64,000 nucleotides of DNA from Patella vulgata (taxonomy: Eukaryota > Mollusca > Gastropoda > Patellidae): contig NC_065883.2 of NCBI RefSeq assembly GCF_932274485.2, positions 69,607,210 to 69,671,209 of the forward strand, in the 5' to 3' direction. Made by a program: the position numbers and the translations under genes. The notes beneath the pieces were generated by a model. The model worked only from the letters and a program-made list of their open reading frames with translations, was not told the DNA's origin and did no database searches. Below, in pieces: positions 33,376-44,233 of the stretch. The first letter of the stretch is position 1, and each line of letters begins with the position of its first letter.

Positions 33376-33743
33376 ACATACATTATGCAAGAGCTAAATC
33401 TGCCAATTGCGGGTCTTTCTTTAGGCCTGAAATGTCATAAAAGTTATTAATTATCTCGATGTCATCGCTAGCCTGCGATATTTACTGGATTATAATCCGA
33501 TCAGCTGCTCAACGCTCATTCATGATTAAATCAAAATATGGATAATCGAGACTATGTTTTTTATCGTACCGACTTTAGTAATGATGATCGAGTCTATGCC
33601 CAAAATTCAATCGCTAAATTCTTGGTTCAGAGTGGATCAATTTGACTGAAATTTCCAGCATATTCCCTTTACATTATCTAGTCTTTAACTATTATAGTGA
33701 GAACTGTCAGCTCTTTATCTAATCTCCCATAATGTATCTTTAA
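33372..33743 (-). mobile_element. Family C MITE joined to family H at one TTAA
   Basis: TTAAACATACATTATGCAAG to CATAATGTATCTTTAA with all internal blocks, though the stretch after AAGTTATTAATTA is shortened. The left TTAA is shared with family H, so one element inserted at the edge TTAA of the other. Confidence 0.88.
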
Positions 33744-33752
33744 CAAGATGCC

Positions 33753-33975
33753 CTTTAATTAACAACCCAGTTCAATCACGTTACCTGGTTTTCCAATGTA
33801 AATATTACCAGAAAATATATGACATGGGGGGGGGGGTTAGCGACCCAATACAAATCTACAGACAAGATACAATACAGAAATCACAAACACACGTACATAT
33901 CAACTTAAGTGAATGGACCCAGGGGTTAGCCGTAAGCGTCCACTGCACTGCACAATCCCGTGCCTGTAGTGATAC
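33753..33975 (+). repeat. Second copy of the 85-bp segment followed by family G
   Basis: 33753-33846 duplicates 31082-31166. From 33845 the sequence turns into family G (AATCTACAGACAAGATAC, CAGAAATCACAAACACACG, GGTTAGCCGTAAGCGTCCAC). Confidence 0.8.
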
Positions 33976-34195
33976 AGACTTCACTCAAAATTGAAAACAA
34001 TCAGGAATACAACCCAGAGAAAAACATTGTATGACACCAGCACCAGAGTCGTGATCTGCTATATGTCACATGAAATATGAATATACGCATATTGAAGTAA
34101 AAAATTACCTATACAAGTAACCATATCGGTGAAACGTATAAAAAAAACAGGTAGTCTAAAACTAAATGGTCTATGTTAAGTGAGAAACATTTCAA

Positions 34196-34400
34196 GCATT
34201 CAACAGAGCAAACCTTTGCCCGGACAGTGGTCCGACGACCTACAATTATTTAAAATTCTGACAAGGATTCTTTTACGTGCACCGGGCATGCTGTTTCTTA
34301 ATTGCCAGTCTTGCACCACTGAGGAACTATCTTGGCAGCAACGGCATCAAATTCCCAACCTCCTGGTTATCGAACCAGTGACATTGTCATTGAGACACTA
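34196..34400 (-). mobile_element. Decayed SINE B-like copy
   Basis: TTTGCCCGGACAGTGG, TCTTTTACGTGCACCG and CAACCTCCTGGTTATCGAACCAG-like head sequence (given in part) keep the antisense SINE B layout. Confidence 0.5.
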
Positions 34401-34462
34401 CATCTTATACTATCAAATACAAATCATCTCTCAGAGGTGACCTGTCTTAGCTAATCTAAAAT

Positions 34463-34530
34463 CAGACCCAATTTCATTTTGTTTTTTATTGTTCAAATTT
34501 AATTTTGTCTTAATTAAATGACACCCTGTT
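34463..34530 (+). mobile_element. Family D end fragment
   Basis: AAATCAGACCCAATTTCATT, TTGTTTTTTATTGTTCAAA and TTTTGTCTTAATT match one inverted end of family D. The rest is missing. Confidence 0.5.
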
Positions 34531-34782
34531 TGACAATATCCTTATTAATATTACAATTTAGTCAAACGTAGCCATGTTTGGATATAATATCTAATATCTA
34601 TCTAATATATACTATATACCTAATGAAACTGACGAAGAAACAAATGACAAAATGAAATGAAGTTCACATTCGTCGATTTATTCCAAATGATCGTTAGACT
34701 AAGTAAGGCACAGACTGACCATTATAAGGGTAAAATGATACCCGGGGTCAAACATCAAAGTTACCACAGCATCACAACCAAG

Positions 34783-35803
34783 TCAGTAACGGGTAAATCC
34801 TCCTCTGTTTGCCAAACAAGCATTGATCCGACGTGGCATACTCCTAATGAGACGTCTAAGGTCATTTTGGTCCAGATTGTCCCATTCCTGTTGCAACGCA
34901 GCAGCAAGTTCTTGGACATTGGCAGGACGTTTGTTGACGTTGACGTAACCTCTGTCCAAGCATGTCCCAGACATGCTCGATGGGGGAGAGGTCGGGACTC
35001 AGTGCTGGCCAAGGTAATGTGGTGATGTTCTGTTGTTGGAGGTAACCTGTAACGATCCTGGCCCTGTGACATCTTGCGTTGTCATCCTTGAAGATGAAAC
35101 GGCGGCCATGACGTCGTGCGAACGGCACAACATGGACTGCCAAGATGTTGTCCCGGTAGTACTGGCCTGTAACACGCCCTGCAACAACATGTAAAGCCGT
35201 TCTTCCAGCAACAGTGATGCCTCCCCACACCATAACAGAACCACCCCCAAATCGATCATGTCTGATGACGTTAACGTCTTGGAAGCGCTCGTTTCGACGA
35301 CGCCACACCCTCCTACGTCTGTCCAAAAAATCAACAGTGAACCTTGACTCATCTGAAAACATCACATTGCTCCAGCGTCGATTATCCCAGTGTTGACGAT
35401 CCCTACACCAACGACGTCTTGCCTGAATGTGATGATCTCTCAAACAAGGGATCACGCGAGGACGTCGGGCGCGAAGGTGACCCCTATGCAGTCGATTCCG
35501 AATCGTCTGGCCACACACTCTCACACCAGTGTCTGTTTGAAGACGAGCGCTGATCTGATTTGCTGTGATGACACGATTTCTCAAGGCCAAGGTACGGATA
35601 AATCGATCCTGGGCTTGAGTTGTCGCCCATGGTCGACCTGAGTGTGGTCTGTCCTGTATAGATTGTGTATCACGGTATCTGGACCATAGCCTGCTTATGA
35701 CAGACTGAGAAACATTCATCGTCCGCGCCACAACCGCCTGTGTTGTGCCGATCTGTAGCATGCCAAGGGCACGTAACCTTTCATTTTGGGTAAGCCGACG
35801 CAT
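34783..35803 (-). pseudogene. Tc1-like (DD34E) transposase, one frameshift
   Basis: Cut-and-paste transposase of the Tc1/mariner superfamily, expected to bind its inverted repeats and act in the nucleus. The main frame (34862-35803, start MRRLTQNERLRALGML) has an N-terminal helix-turn-helix pair at residues about 1-105 with NVSQSVISRLWSRY and DRPHSGRP. The catalytic core shows D151 in MFSDESRF, D241 in FKDDNARCH and E276 in SPDLSPIEHVWD. The D241-E276 spacing is 34 residues, the Tc1 signature. GGSVMVWGGI lies between. After about residue 291 the family's C-terminus continues in another frame (RPANVQELAAALQQEWDNL to the stop at 34783), so one small indel near 34920-34935 breaks it. The total span of 340 codons is the normal Tc1 length. 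GC is higher than in its surroundings, fitting a fairly recent arrival. Confidence 0.95.
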
Positions 35804-36113
35804 ATCAAAATTTGTTTTCTGGTCACTAAAACAATTAAACTGATGTTTCCACCCTGGAATTCAATGCCACAATGACTGTAACATTCAAAGTCAGAGTCGT
35901 GCAAATCTTGGGTTGGACCCCCATGATGATCCCAAGCATCACTTGCATTCCATGCGGTAGCTATTGGTGCGTTTGGGCGTCACATGTAACTGGAAACGTT
36001 TCTTCTGTTAGGTTCTATAGTGACTTTTTTCGTAGTCATTTGCATATTTTAGTATTATGCCCCAAAATCAAATATCCCCTACTTTTTTTGAATAGTATAT
36101 ACTACAGTAGATA
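35804..36113. other. Probable 5' flank and possible inverted repeat of the Tc1-like element
   Basis: Non-coding DNA upstream of the transposase start. At 36058-36113 lies CAAATATCCCCTACTTTTTT then GAATAGTATATACTACAG, which could be the outer inverted repeat. No partner was found between 34400 and 34783, so the other end is lost or diverged. An 11-bp AGATATCGCTT repeat occurs just outside, at 36110 and 36140. Confidence 0.35.
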
Positions 36114-36465
36114 TCGCTTGTGTGATAAATCTCCTTAGGAGATATCGCTTTACATGAATTTGATTGGTCAGTTGAAAGGAACTGCTTTTTTATTTTCAAA
36201 GAACATTCATTTTTATTAAAAGTAACTTCTTTTTTTTATTAAAATTGAACTATGTTTATTTAATTGACCTTGATGGAAACACTGGGTCAATATAATGGAC
36301 TTTGCAGTGGTTGAATTGTTGTCAAAAAATGATGTATTACTACGCCAAAATGTAATCAGGTTCCAGTAAAAGTGAAATCTAGACAAAGAATTATATTTAT
36401 TATTTGTGCATGTAAGAAAGGATTGGGTGATAAATAAAATCTCCTACTCGTATTTTTTGATATCA

Positions 36466-36640
36466 CTCGTCGATAAAGTAGATAAAGCAGAAAAAAACTC
36501 AACACTCGTCGATAAAGTAGATAAAGCAGAAAAAAACTCAACACTCGTCGATAAAGTAGAAAAAAAACCTCGGCGCTGAGCCCCTTTTCTTTCCTTTTTT
36601 TTTTTTACTTTATCGACTTGTGTAGATATTTTTTGATATA
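36466..36640 (+). repeat. 39-bp tandem repeat with an inverted tail
   Basis: CACTCGTCGATAAAGTAGAT then AAAGCAGAAAAAAACTCAA occurs about 2.6 times (36466-36560). ACTTTATCGACTTGTGTAGA and ATTTTTTGATAT at 36605-36640 mirror the start of the array. Confidence 0.8.
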
Positions 36641-36649
36641 AAAAAAGAC

Positions 36650-39400
36650 TCGAAGGAGATTCTCTATGTGTCAATAAGTTTATTTCGTATCTTGGTCTTT
36701 ATTTGTGACTGTGTCATGCTCATTAGTGAAATCAGATGTTTTCAGTCTTTACATTTCCTAAGATGTCGTGTCATCCTCAACGAACTGCACCTTTAAGCTT
36801 AAAGACGTTAATATGGCCCATTGCGCCTCCATATTGGATATCAGGAAAAGACGCTACATGAGACTCGTTTGTCGTTTCTGCCACAAATTGATGTCAGCAG
36901 ATCTGCTTAAATGAAATCAGTCGGTGGAAAATATTCGCGTGATGAAATTGAAGAAATTAGAAAGAATTCACAGCACATTTCGGAAGCTTCCTTTTTACGA
37001 CTAATTTAACTGGAATCTAGTTGTCTTTTTTTCCACTTCCATTTTTTTCTTTTCCTTCTGATTTTTATCTTGACGTAGTTCTAGCCTTGTAATAAGGCAA
37101 ATGGCGATGAATCCTGCTAGTTCGTTAGTTTCGGCTGATTTCATTGCATTTCTTTCAAACAGTTCATGGTTGTGAGGCGAATAAGACAACTTGAATAATA
37201 TCAAAATACTTCACCCGGCTAATGGTTGAATTTCAAAGTTGATTAAAATATTTTCTTGCCAAGAAATATAAAAATCTTAATATATCAAACTGTTAGTGCG
37301 CAGAATACTGACGTACAATATACATATTGCCCTAATTTTCTCTGATATACTAAAAATGGAAAGGGTGTGGGAGTGTAGTATTTCTGTTATTGTGCCTCCC
37401 AACGATTCAAAAATCGCATACGATGACACACAATATATTATGGTTGATATAAAATGATGTGGGGGTGGTTTGAATATGCTTTATCGTCATGTTTCGTCAT
37501 TTTTGTTTTTTGGGGGGAGGAGGGGGTGGGTGTCGTCGTATGTTCTGTTATAATGTTGACAAGCAGACAGTACATGTAACTGATCAGATGAGATGTTTAT
37601 TACCAGAGAATGATGAGATGCGCATGTCCAATCTACATAAAGTGAACGGTGGGGTAGGGGCTTGAAGTCACTTCCTATATTATAAACAGGGTCTTCACCT
37701 ACATATAGTACGATGACTAACACGAACAATAATATAAGTTCCTTAAATCTTAATGCAAAACTCTGAACTCCATCGGCGTGTCGATGCGTAGTTACAAGAA
37801 CAGAGCTAGGTGCTTCATATAGTTATATGAGGTTTACCCTTTATCAAGATTTTAAAACCCGAAATCCATCCAAACTGTCACTCAATTTGTTTCTAGACAT
37901 GGGGGTGAGAAGTATCTATACGATTTCACTTAACAATAAGAAAACGCTAGAAAGTTTGAATTTTCAAGCTCGGTCTTCACCTACCTGGCGGTCTGTCAAG
38001 TAAGACAACCCTAGCAAGTTTGACATCTAAACAAATAGGCAGAAAGGCCAGCATCAATATAATATCGAAGACATAAGCAGTAATTGTATTCCATAGAATT
38101 GTGACCTTTATACTCCAGTTCAATTACTAAATGCCATTGAAACAAATTTATTTTAGCTTGACTAGGTTATCGATGTCCTATAATAGTTCTCCACAAAACA
38201 TCTTTTAACGCACCCACCCACCCACACACACACACACACACACAAAATTGTCTTTTCAAATGACACTATACTTCATAATAAGGTAACATTCATGACATGC
38301 AATCTTTCTAAGTTGTAAGAAAGAATAGATTTTCTTTTTCTCGATGTTGGTCATTTTTTTCTAAATAGTTATTTTGGTTAGATTTTATTGCAATGACACG
38401 AGCTGTTAAAATGATGTAAATTTGTTCTAATTGCGCAATTTACGTGCGTACTAAATGGGACTATTTTATTAAGCTGGAAGAATTGCTCGTGCAAGCCTCC
38501 ATTTATAAAGTCGTAATGTCTCGTGCTTTATTACAATTAATTAGTTTCGTACATTTATTGTAAGTTTCGTACTTTTATCGTCTGCTTGATGTATTAGAAA
38601 TGTATACAATAGATACAGAAAAGGTAACCACTTCTTCAGTTTCTAGACAGGATTATATAAAAAGAATATTCGTAGATACATCTCACGAAACGAAATCATT
38701 TCGGGTATACTTTTATTTTTTTACTTTTATTAAATCTGAACCTTGAATAGAAATATATTTTATGGCGCGGGAACTAATCATAATAAAAAGTTCTCCTTAC
38801 AACCTTACTTTCACATAAATCAAATAAAAACACGAAGGCAAAATGTAATGAAAATTTTTCCATTTCGGAGGATTTATTTCCAAAATGGTGACCTTAGAAA
38901 TATTTATATGAAATGTATCTGAGCAGTGGAGAAAAGCGGAAAGGAAGCCACACAAAATGGCCTCCTCGACGGTAATTACACTGCCACGGTCTGAAGAATC
39001 AAATCAAAAAGTAAACGAGAATGTCGATATTCGCCAAAAGGCAATAAAAGTCATCAAAGATGCTCTTCACGTTTTTTGTGTGTGAGATTTTGTTATTTCG
39101 TTTGTGGAAGTAGCGTAAGCGAGATGAGACTAGCGAATAACCGGTCCATCAATTTGTGAAACCAACATAAAGACGACGGCTAACTGGTTATCAATGCAGA
39201 CCGAACAGAACGATAGCAACCTCAAGTCGCCAAATAATTTCTTTAATTAAACACAGCCTACTGCCTATATATAAACCTACATTGTATTGATTTGGGCAGT
39301 GAGTCTGGACTGTTTCTTGTCGATAGATTTTCTTAATGGAGGAGATCTGTCATTCTTCATTGTATATTCTAGGCCCATAGACAAATCGGTTATATGTTAA
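36650..39400. other. Largest repeat-poor stretch
   Basis: About 2.7 kb with no SINE, MITE or array apart from a (CA)n run at 38222-38243. No open frame over about 80 codons and no convincing exon. It could be intron or conserved non-coding DNA, but nothing in the sequence decides this. Confidence 0.5.
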
Positions 39401-39404
39401 TTAA

Positions 39405-39760
39405 AGGTCCGTTACTATTAGGAGTCGCGATAGTTTCTTCCGGGTTCGAATCCCGTCGCTGACCCAGAATAACTTTTAAGTAACATATGCGTATAGCAAT
39501 GAGATGAAGTTTAATGGCACGTCACCATCAACAGGACTATATTGCGCCAAACAGAGAGAGAGGGAGAGAGAGAGAGAGATATGGGGTTTAACGTCCACTC
39601 GACACAAACTAGGTCATTTCGGGACTAACACATGGTTCAATTTTATTTTTAGGGGTCTTTAGCAGTGGGAGGAAACTGGAGGCCGCGGTAGTAGCCTATG
39701 TTCTAAGTTCGAATCCCGTTGTGGGCCTAGACGAACTTGTTCAATGGTGACGCTTGCGGG
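39405..39760. mobile_element. tRNA-like SINE pieces around a SINE A fragment
   Basis: 39405-39475 carries a tRNA B-box arm, CCGGGTTCGAATCCCGTCG. 39552-39684 is SINE A on the minus strand, from the (GA)n tail to GTGGGAGGAAACTGGAGG. It breaks off into a different tRNA-like stretch with GCCGCGGTAGTAGCC and AAGTTCGAATCCCGTTG. Neither tRNA-like stretch folds into a full tRNA by inspection. Confidence 0.6.
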
Positions 39761-40247
39761 ATTGACAAAGAAAGGGATGCCTATACATTATGTTTAGACA
39801 AAATCCCGAGGTCCACTATGTGGACATATTGGCGTGTTTAAAAAAATAAAAAAAACATTTCTAAGCAACAAGTTTTTAATTAAAAAAAAAAAGACAAAAC
39901 AAAACAAACAAACAACATAACCATTAACACTAAAAATAAAACATTTAATCACCATAACGACTTTTCTCGTCCATTAAACGAAACGAATAAATCCTCCCGC
40001 CATTCTAATAAAGTAGTACCAGACTATATTAGATACAAACGTACATTAATACAATTGATTGGATTACTCAAGTAGATGATAAATGGAAACTGTGAAGATA
40101 TAGAACCCAGGTCGAGGCTCTCGTGAATAGAATCACACGATCGTCTTTACTGGCCGCCATTAACCAGTATCGTAACTACGAATTAAAATTAAATGAATCA
40201 ACAGAGAACTGTCCAAGGGAAGATTATTTAGAAAAGTGACGAGGTTA

Positions 40248-40672
40248 GGAGGCAGACCACCATTAATTTCCCTATTGACTTCAATGTTAATTCTGGTCTC
40301 ATTTCCCGGCTCCAACTTTTCTCCAAATTTTCGTTGGGCTGAATGCTTTTCAATACAAAGACACAAATGGCCATGTCTTTGAATGAGGTTGACCACCACA
40401 ATTTTGTGATACAGAACCTTGAAGAAGCATACTAAAAACATGTAACTATTTGCCGTACTTGCCGTACATATCACCGTAACCGTAGCTCTTTTAGCCTCTG
40501 AATCATGAATATTTACCAAAACCTGGCAGATAATGTTAATTCAAACCCTCTTCGTCCATTCTAGACCAAAAAATCAACAAAAATGGGAATGAGAAAGAGA
40601 GAGAGAGGGGGGGGGGGGTGCTATAAACTGACGAACTACCGAGAGGGTGAAATTTAATGGTGGTCTGCCTCC
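40248..40672. repeat. Inverted 23-bp pair, 380 bp apart
   Basis: GGAGGCAGACCACCATTAAT then TTC at 40248-40270 is mirrored by GAAATTTAATGGTGGTCTGC then CTCC at 40649-40672. A (GA)n/G-run lies between. The enclosed 119-codon open frame (40160-40519, minus) has no motif I recognise. Confidence 0.55.
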
Positions 40673-40829
40673 GTTAAGGTTTAGATGTGTCTCCGACAAC
40701 TGACCAGTTTTATAGCTGTATGGTTTCTTTTTGTGTTAATATCATCGACGTGGTCCCAGTGGTGGGTCGGCCTGGAGTTTAATGAAGCAGTATCTCGGGA
40801 TTTAGCAGCGTAGATTTACCTTGTCATCG

Positions 40830-41055
40830 GGAGAATGCTAGATCGGAGACGGTCCTGCGCATTTTATGACGTCATATGTGGATTATGGGTTAGGGTAAAG
40901 ATTAGGCTTGGCCCAGGGTTAGGGTTAGGGCTAGCCCTGTCTACATCTTGAGACTATGACGAAATCTGCAGGTCCTAGCCCTTACCCTAACCCTTATCCT
41001 AATCCACATTTGACGTTATAAAATGCGCAGGACCGTCTCCGATCTGGCGTTCTCC
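40830..41055. mobile_element. Palindromic element with telomere-like repeats
   Basis: 226 bp with inverted arms of about 75 bp. The left arm holds GAGAATGCTAGATCGGAGAC, GGTCCTGCGCATTTTATGAC and TGTGGATTATGGGTTAGGG. The right arm is its complement, ending ACCGTCTCCGATCTGGCG then TTCTCC. TTAGGG-type runs sit in the inner part of both arms, in mirror orientation. Non-coding. Most likely a foldback MITE. It lies against a truncated SINE B. Confidence 0.85.
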
Positions 41056-41283
41056 GCAGAAACGGAGGGACTGACAAGGCACAACGTCTAGTCGTTCGAA
41101 TGGGACGGAAAAACGCGTTCCCGCGTAGTAGTTGGTATTTCAAACAACCCTTGGCTACAGGCGGAAACGTAGCTCTAAGACTCAACTTTCCCTCAAATCA
41201 TGCAAGCTGTATGGCGTATACCCGTCTCTATTAGCTCAGTTGGTCCAGAAAAATTAAATCCCATTTCATTCCATATCATTTGC
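41056..41283 (+). mobile_element. SINE B, 5'-truncated and diverged
   Basis: ACGGAGGGACTGACAAGGC, CTAGTCGTTCGAATGGGACG, CAAGCTGTATGGCGTATACC and AAATCCCATTTCATTCC. The body between is altered. Confidence 0.75.
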
Positions 41284-41285
41284 TA

Positions 41286-41799
41286 ACTGATTGTAAGATT
41301 TTGTCTCATATACGCATACACTTTATTTAAAACCCTGCGATCTGAATACACTGCCAAAATGACAATAAAGTTTTAACCAAGAAGGGATTTTCAAGACGAT
41401 GTCATTTAATTCTTCATGAACAAATTATAGGTTTTTAGATCTTTTTAGCATTTAAATCAAGAACACGGAAGTCTTTCTGCGCAGCACCGATTGTCTGCTG
41501 ATTGTAAGATTTTGTCTCCTATTCACATCCATCTTATTGTTATTCCCCGATCTGCATATACTGTCAAAATGACAATAATATTTTAACCAATGGGTGTTTG
41601 TATATTTTTAGCATTTAGATCAAGAACCCGGAAGTCTTTCTGCGCTGCACCGATTGTCTGCAGATTGTAAGATTTTGTCTCATATTCTCATGCAATTTAT
41701 TTTTATCCCCCTGATCTGCATATACTGTCAAAATGACAATAATATTTTAGCATTTAAATCAAGAACAAGGAAGTCATTCTGCGCTGCACCGATTATCTG
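41286..41799 (+). repeat. Three tandem units shortening stepwise
   Basis: Units at 41286-41497, 41498-41660 and 41661-41799 (212, 163 and 139 bp). Each opens with (C/A)TGATTGTAAGATTTTGTCTC or a close variant and ends TCTGCGC(A/T)GCACCGATT(G/A)TCTG. Length differs by loss of middle blocks. Possibly a nested-deletion array. 41800-42480 shows nothing recognised. Confidence 0.85.
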
Positions 41800-42479
41800 A
41801 GACTTAGTGGAATTAATCGTTTCACTAACATTTACCGTAGGAGAATAGTTGCTTTAAACTCCGCGTACTCGCCTCAATAATTATTCTAAAAATTGAACAA
41901 ACTTTTCTTTGGCTGCGAAGAAGACAATTGTCTGTTGGAAAACATAAATAATTCGGAGATAGTAATTGTGCTGCAGACTATTACATGACTCTTGGGTGAT
42001 TAACGTATGAAATATGGATGCGGTTTAATCAAACGAATTGCGTGTTAAAATCGTTTCTACCAGACTATAAGTAAACCCAGACCTCCACTTTACTCGGGGT
42101 TGCCGAGCAGTTGAGGAACAATAACTAATATATCTTATATCGTTTACATGCCGCGTCCAGGGACCGATAACCTATTTACTGGATCAATATCTATTATGTA
42201 TTCATAACTTTGACAGTAGTTAGAATTTTCTAGAAGAAACATAATTTTTTTTCTAACGGGTTCTCATTTGATGATGTAATAAAAATCTTAATGACGCCAG
42301 AATAATTGTCATTTATTAGAGATGTAGCGCGTGAACTAAATACGAGAATACATCAGAGATCAAAGATAGTGGGAGAAAGGCAATCCCAAGGAATACCCAC
42401 CCAGCAATCTCACTAAATGGTTTAATGATTTTAATACGCAAACGTGACAATGCAAGAACTATTAATAGCTGTGTTTACT

Positions 42480-43015
42480 TCCGAAGTAAATGCTGAAATC
42501 ATAAGTAGCATTCCAAGTAAATGCTAAATTCATTGGTAACTAACCAAGTAAATGCCAATACCATTGTTATATAACGATCCAAATAAATGCCAATACTATT
42601 GGTAGTTGTCCATGTAAATACCAAAACAATTGGTAAATTTCCAAGTAAATATCCATACCATTGATAGATTTGCAAATAAATGCTAAAACCATTGGTAACT
42701 TCCCAAGTAAATGCTAAAACCATTGGTAGTTTCTCAAGTGAATGCTAAAAACATTGGTAACTCCCCAAGTAAATGCTAAAACGATTGGTAGTTTCCCAAG
42801 TGAATGCTAAAACTAATGGTAGTTTCCCAAGTAAATGCTAAAACCATTGGTAGTTTTCCAAGTAAATATCAAAACCATTGGTAACTTTCCAAGTAAATGC
42901 CAAACCCATTTATATCTTTCAAATTAATTGCTTAAACCATTGACAGCTTCCAATTAAACTGGTAAGTTTCAAGGGAATGCCAAAACCATCGGTAGCTTTC
43001 CAAGTAAATGCTGTC
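42480..43015 (+). repeat. Minisatellite of about 31-bp units
   Basis: About 17 units of CCAAGTAAATGCTAAAACCA then TTGGTAGTTT. The array ends exactly where a SINE B piece begins. Confidence 0.92.
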
Positions 43016-43112
43016 GTTCGAACGGGACGAAAACCCGCGGGTCTGTGTACACTGGGGTGCACGTAAAATAATCCTTGTCTGTTGGAATTCGAAATAAGAA
43101 TAGGCCATCATG
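43012..43112 (+). mobile_element. SINE B central fragment
   Basis: CTGTCGTTCGAACGGGACGA, GTGCACGTAAAATAATCC and GTTGGAATTCGAAATAAGA. Neither the SINE head nor its tail is present. Confidence 0.75.
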
Positions 43113-43403
43113 TTTTATACATTAGTTAAAGTTAGAAATAAAATAAAAAGACGAGAAAGACAGGTATTGATTTTAAATAGCTTCGCAATCATAAAATCAG
43201 TTCGTACCCTAATCTGTTCTCAAGTCGATTAAATCTCCAGTTTCCGTTTTAAAAAAGACAGAATCTTCTTTATAATAAATAAACTCGAGAAGATTTTTAA
43301 TCAGGATTTATCGCAAGCCCGTATTTTAAAACTTTACGAGTATTGATTTCCTTGCGAATTTCGTTCTTATCACTGTGGAAAGAGAAAGAAATTTTGTAAG
43401 AAA

Positions 43404-43530
43404 ATGAAGTCGGCGAAGGTCAGCGCGTTCCCCAAGGACTCCGAGGCCATGATGGATGAGAAAAGGTTTGCCTGTATGTGAAGAACATCGGAACGCGGTG
43501 ATCAATCAGTTGAACGGTGGCAAGACGTGA
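43404..43530 (+). CDS. Possible exon or gene relic with strong G/C third positions
   Basis: The ATG frame (43404-43481) reads MKSAKVSAFPKDSEAMMDEK then RFACM and a stop. Eighteen of the first 20 codons end in G or C, against AT-rich flanks. The next frame, to 43530, reads CEEHRNAVINQLNGGKT with a similar bias. This could be a first exon with a donor such as GTATGT at 43474, or a processed relic with a one-base shift near 43476. I do not recognise the protein. A long poly-A run about 90 bp downstream (43616) would fit a retrocopy. Confidence 0.3.
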
Positions 43531-43910
43531 CAGGCAGACCAGACCTTCCTGGTGTTTTTGATAAAATGGTACAAATTACAGATAGACCCAGACAAAACGA
43601 AACGAAATGAACCAAAAAAAAAAAAAAAAAAAAAATTGAAAAAAAAACCAACCCAACAAACGAGCGTCTTGAAAATCTAATGTATAAAAGAAATGGTAGA
43701 GATTTGACGATCAACTACGATACAAATAAAACAAAAAAACCCCAAAGAACACAACTGTTTTAGCTAATGAACATCTTAAATGAGAAATGGTACCCAATTT
43801 TCTAGAAAGAGTTAATACATCCGTCATCGTTCCAAGTACCTGTTACGGATTGTGTGTAACCATAGTAATGGCCATTTAGATATGAAGATACAACCTACAT
43901 AGTTCTAGAT

Positions 43911-44102
43911 GAGAGAGAGAAAGGGGGGGGGGGGGTAACGTTCACTTGACACAAACTAGGTCATTTTGGGACTAAAATATGGTTCAATGTTTTTTCTATA
44001 ATTCGCTTGCACGTAGGGGTCTTTAGCAGTGGGAGGAAACCGGGAGACCCGCAGAAGACCCACGATGGTGGACACGCGACCCTACTCCTTGTCACGTACA
44101 AC
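43911..44102 (-). mobile_element. SINE A, 5'-truncated with 10-bp target-site duplication
   Basis: AGTTCTAGAT flanks it at 43901-43910 and 44103-44112. The insert runs from the (GA)n and G-run tail to CCTTGTCACGTACAAC, stopping just before the B box. Confidence 0.92.
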
Positions 44103-44233
44103 AGTTCTAGATAAACAGCACGGATCGTATGGCAGTGTTGAAGTAAAAAAAAAACAGTTAGAAACGCTACTGTTCAGGCAAAATCCCCCCACCCCCATCT
44201 TTCATCCCTAGTCATAGACAAGGGCAATCACTG

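Noticed and set aside
40160-40519. 119-codon open frame on the minus strand as a gene
   Set aside because: No recognised domain, no evident codon preference, and it spans an inverted-repeat arm. Kept only as part of the inverted-pair finding.
40890-41010. TTAGGG runs as a chromosome end or interstitial telomere
   Set aside because: Only a few irregular units occur, arranged symmetrically inside a palindrome with ordinary sequence on both sides.
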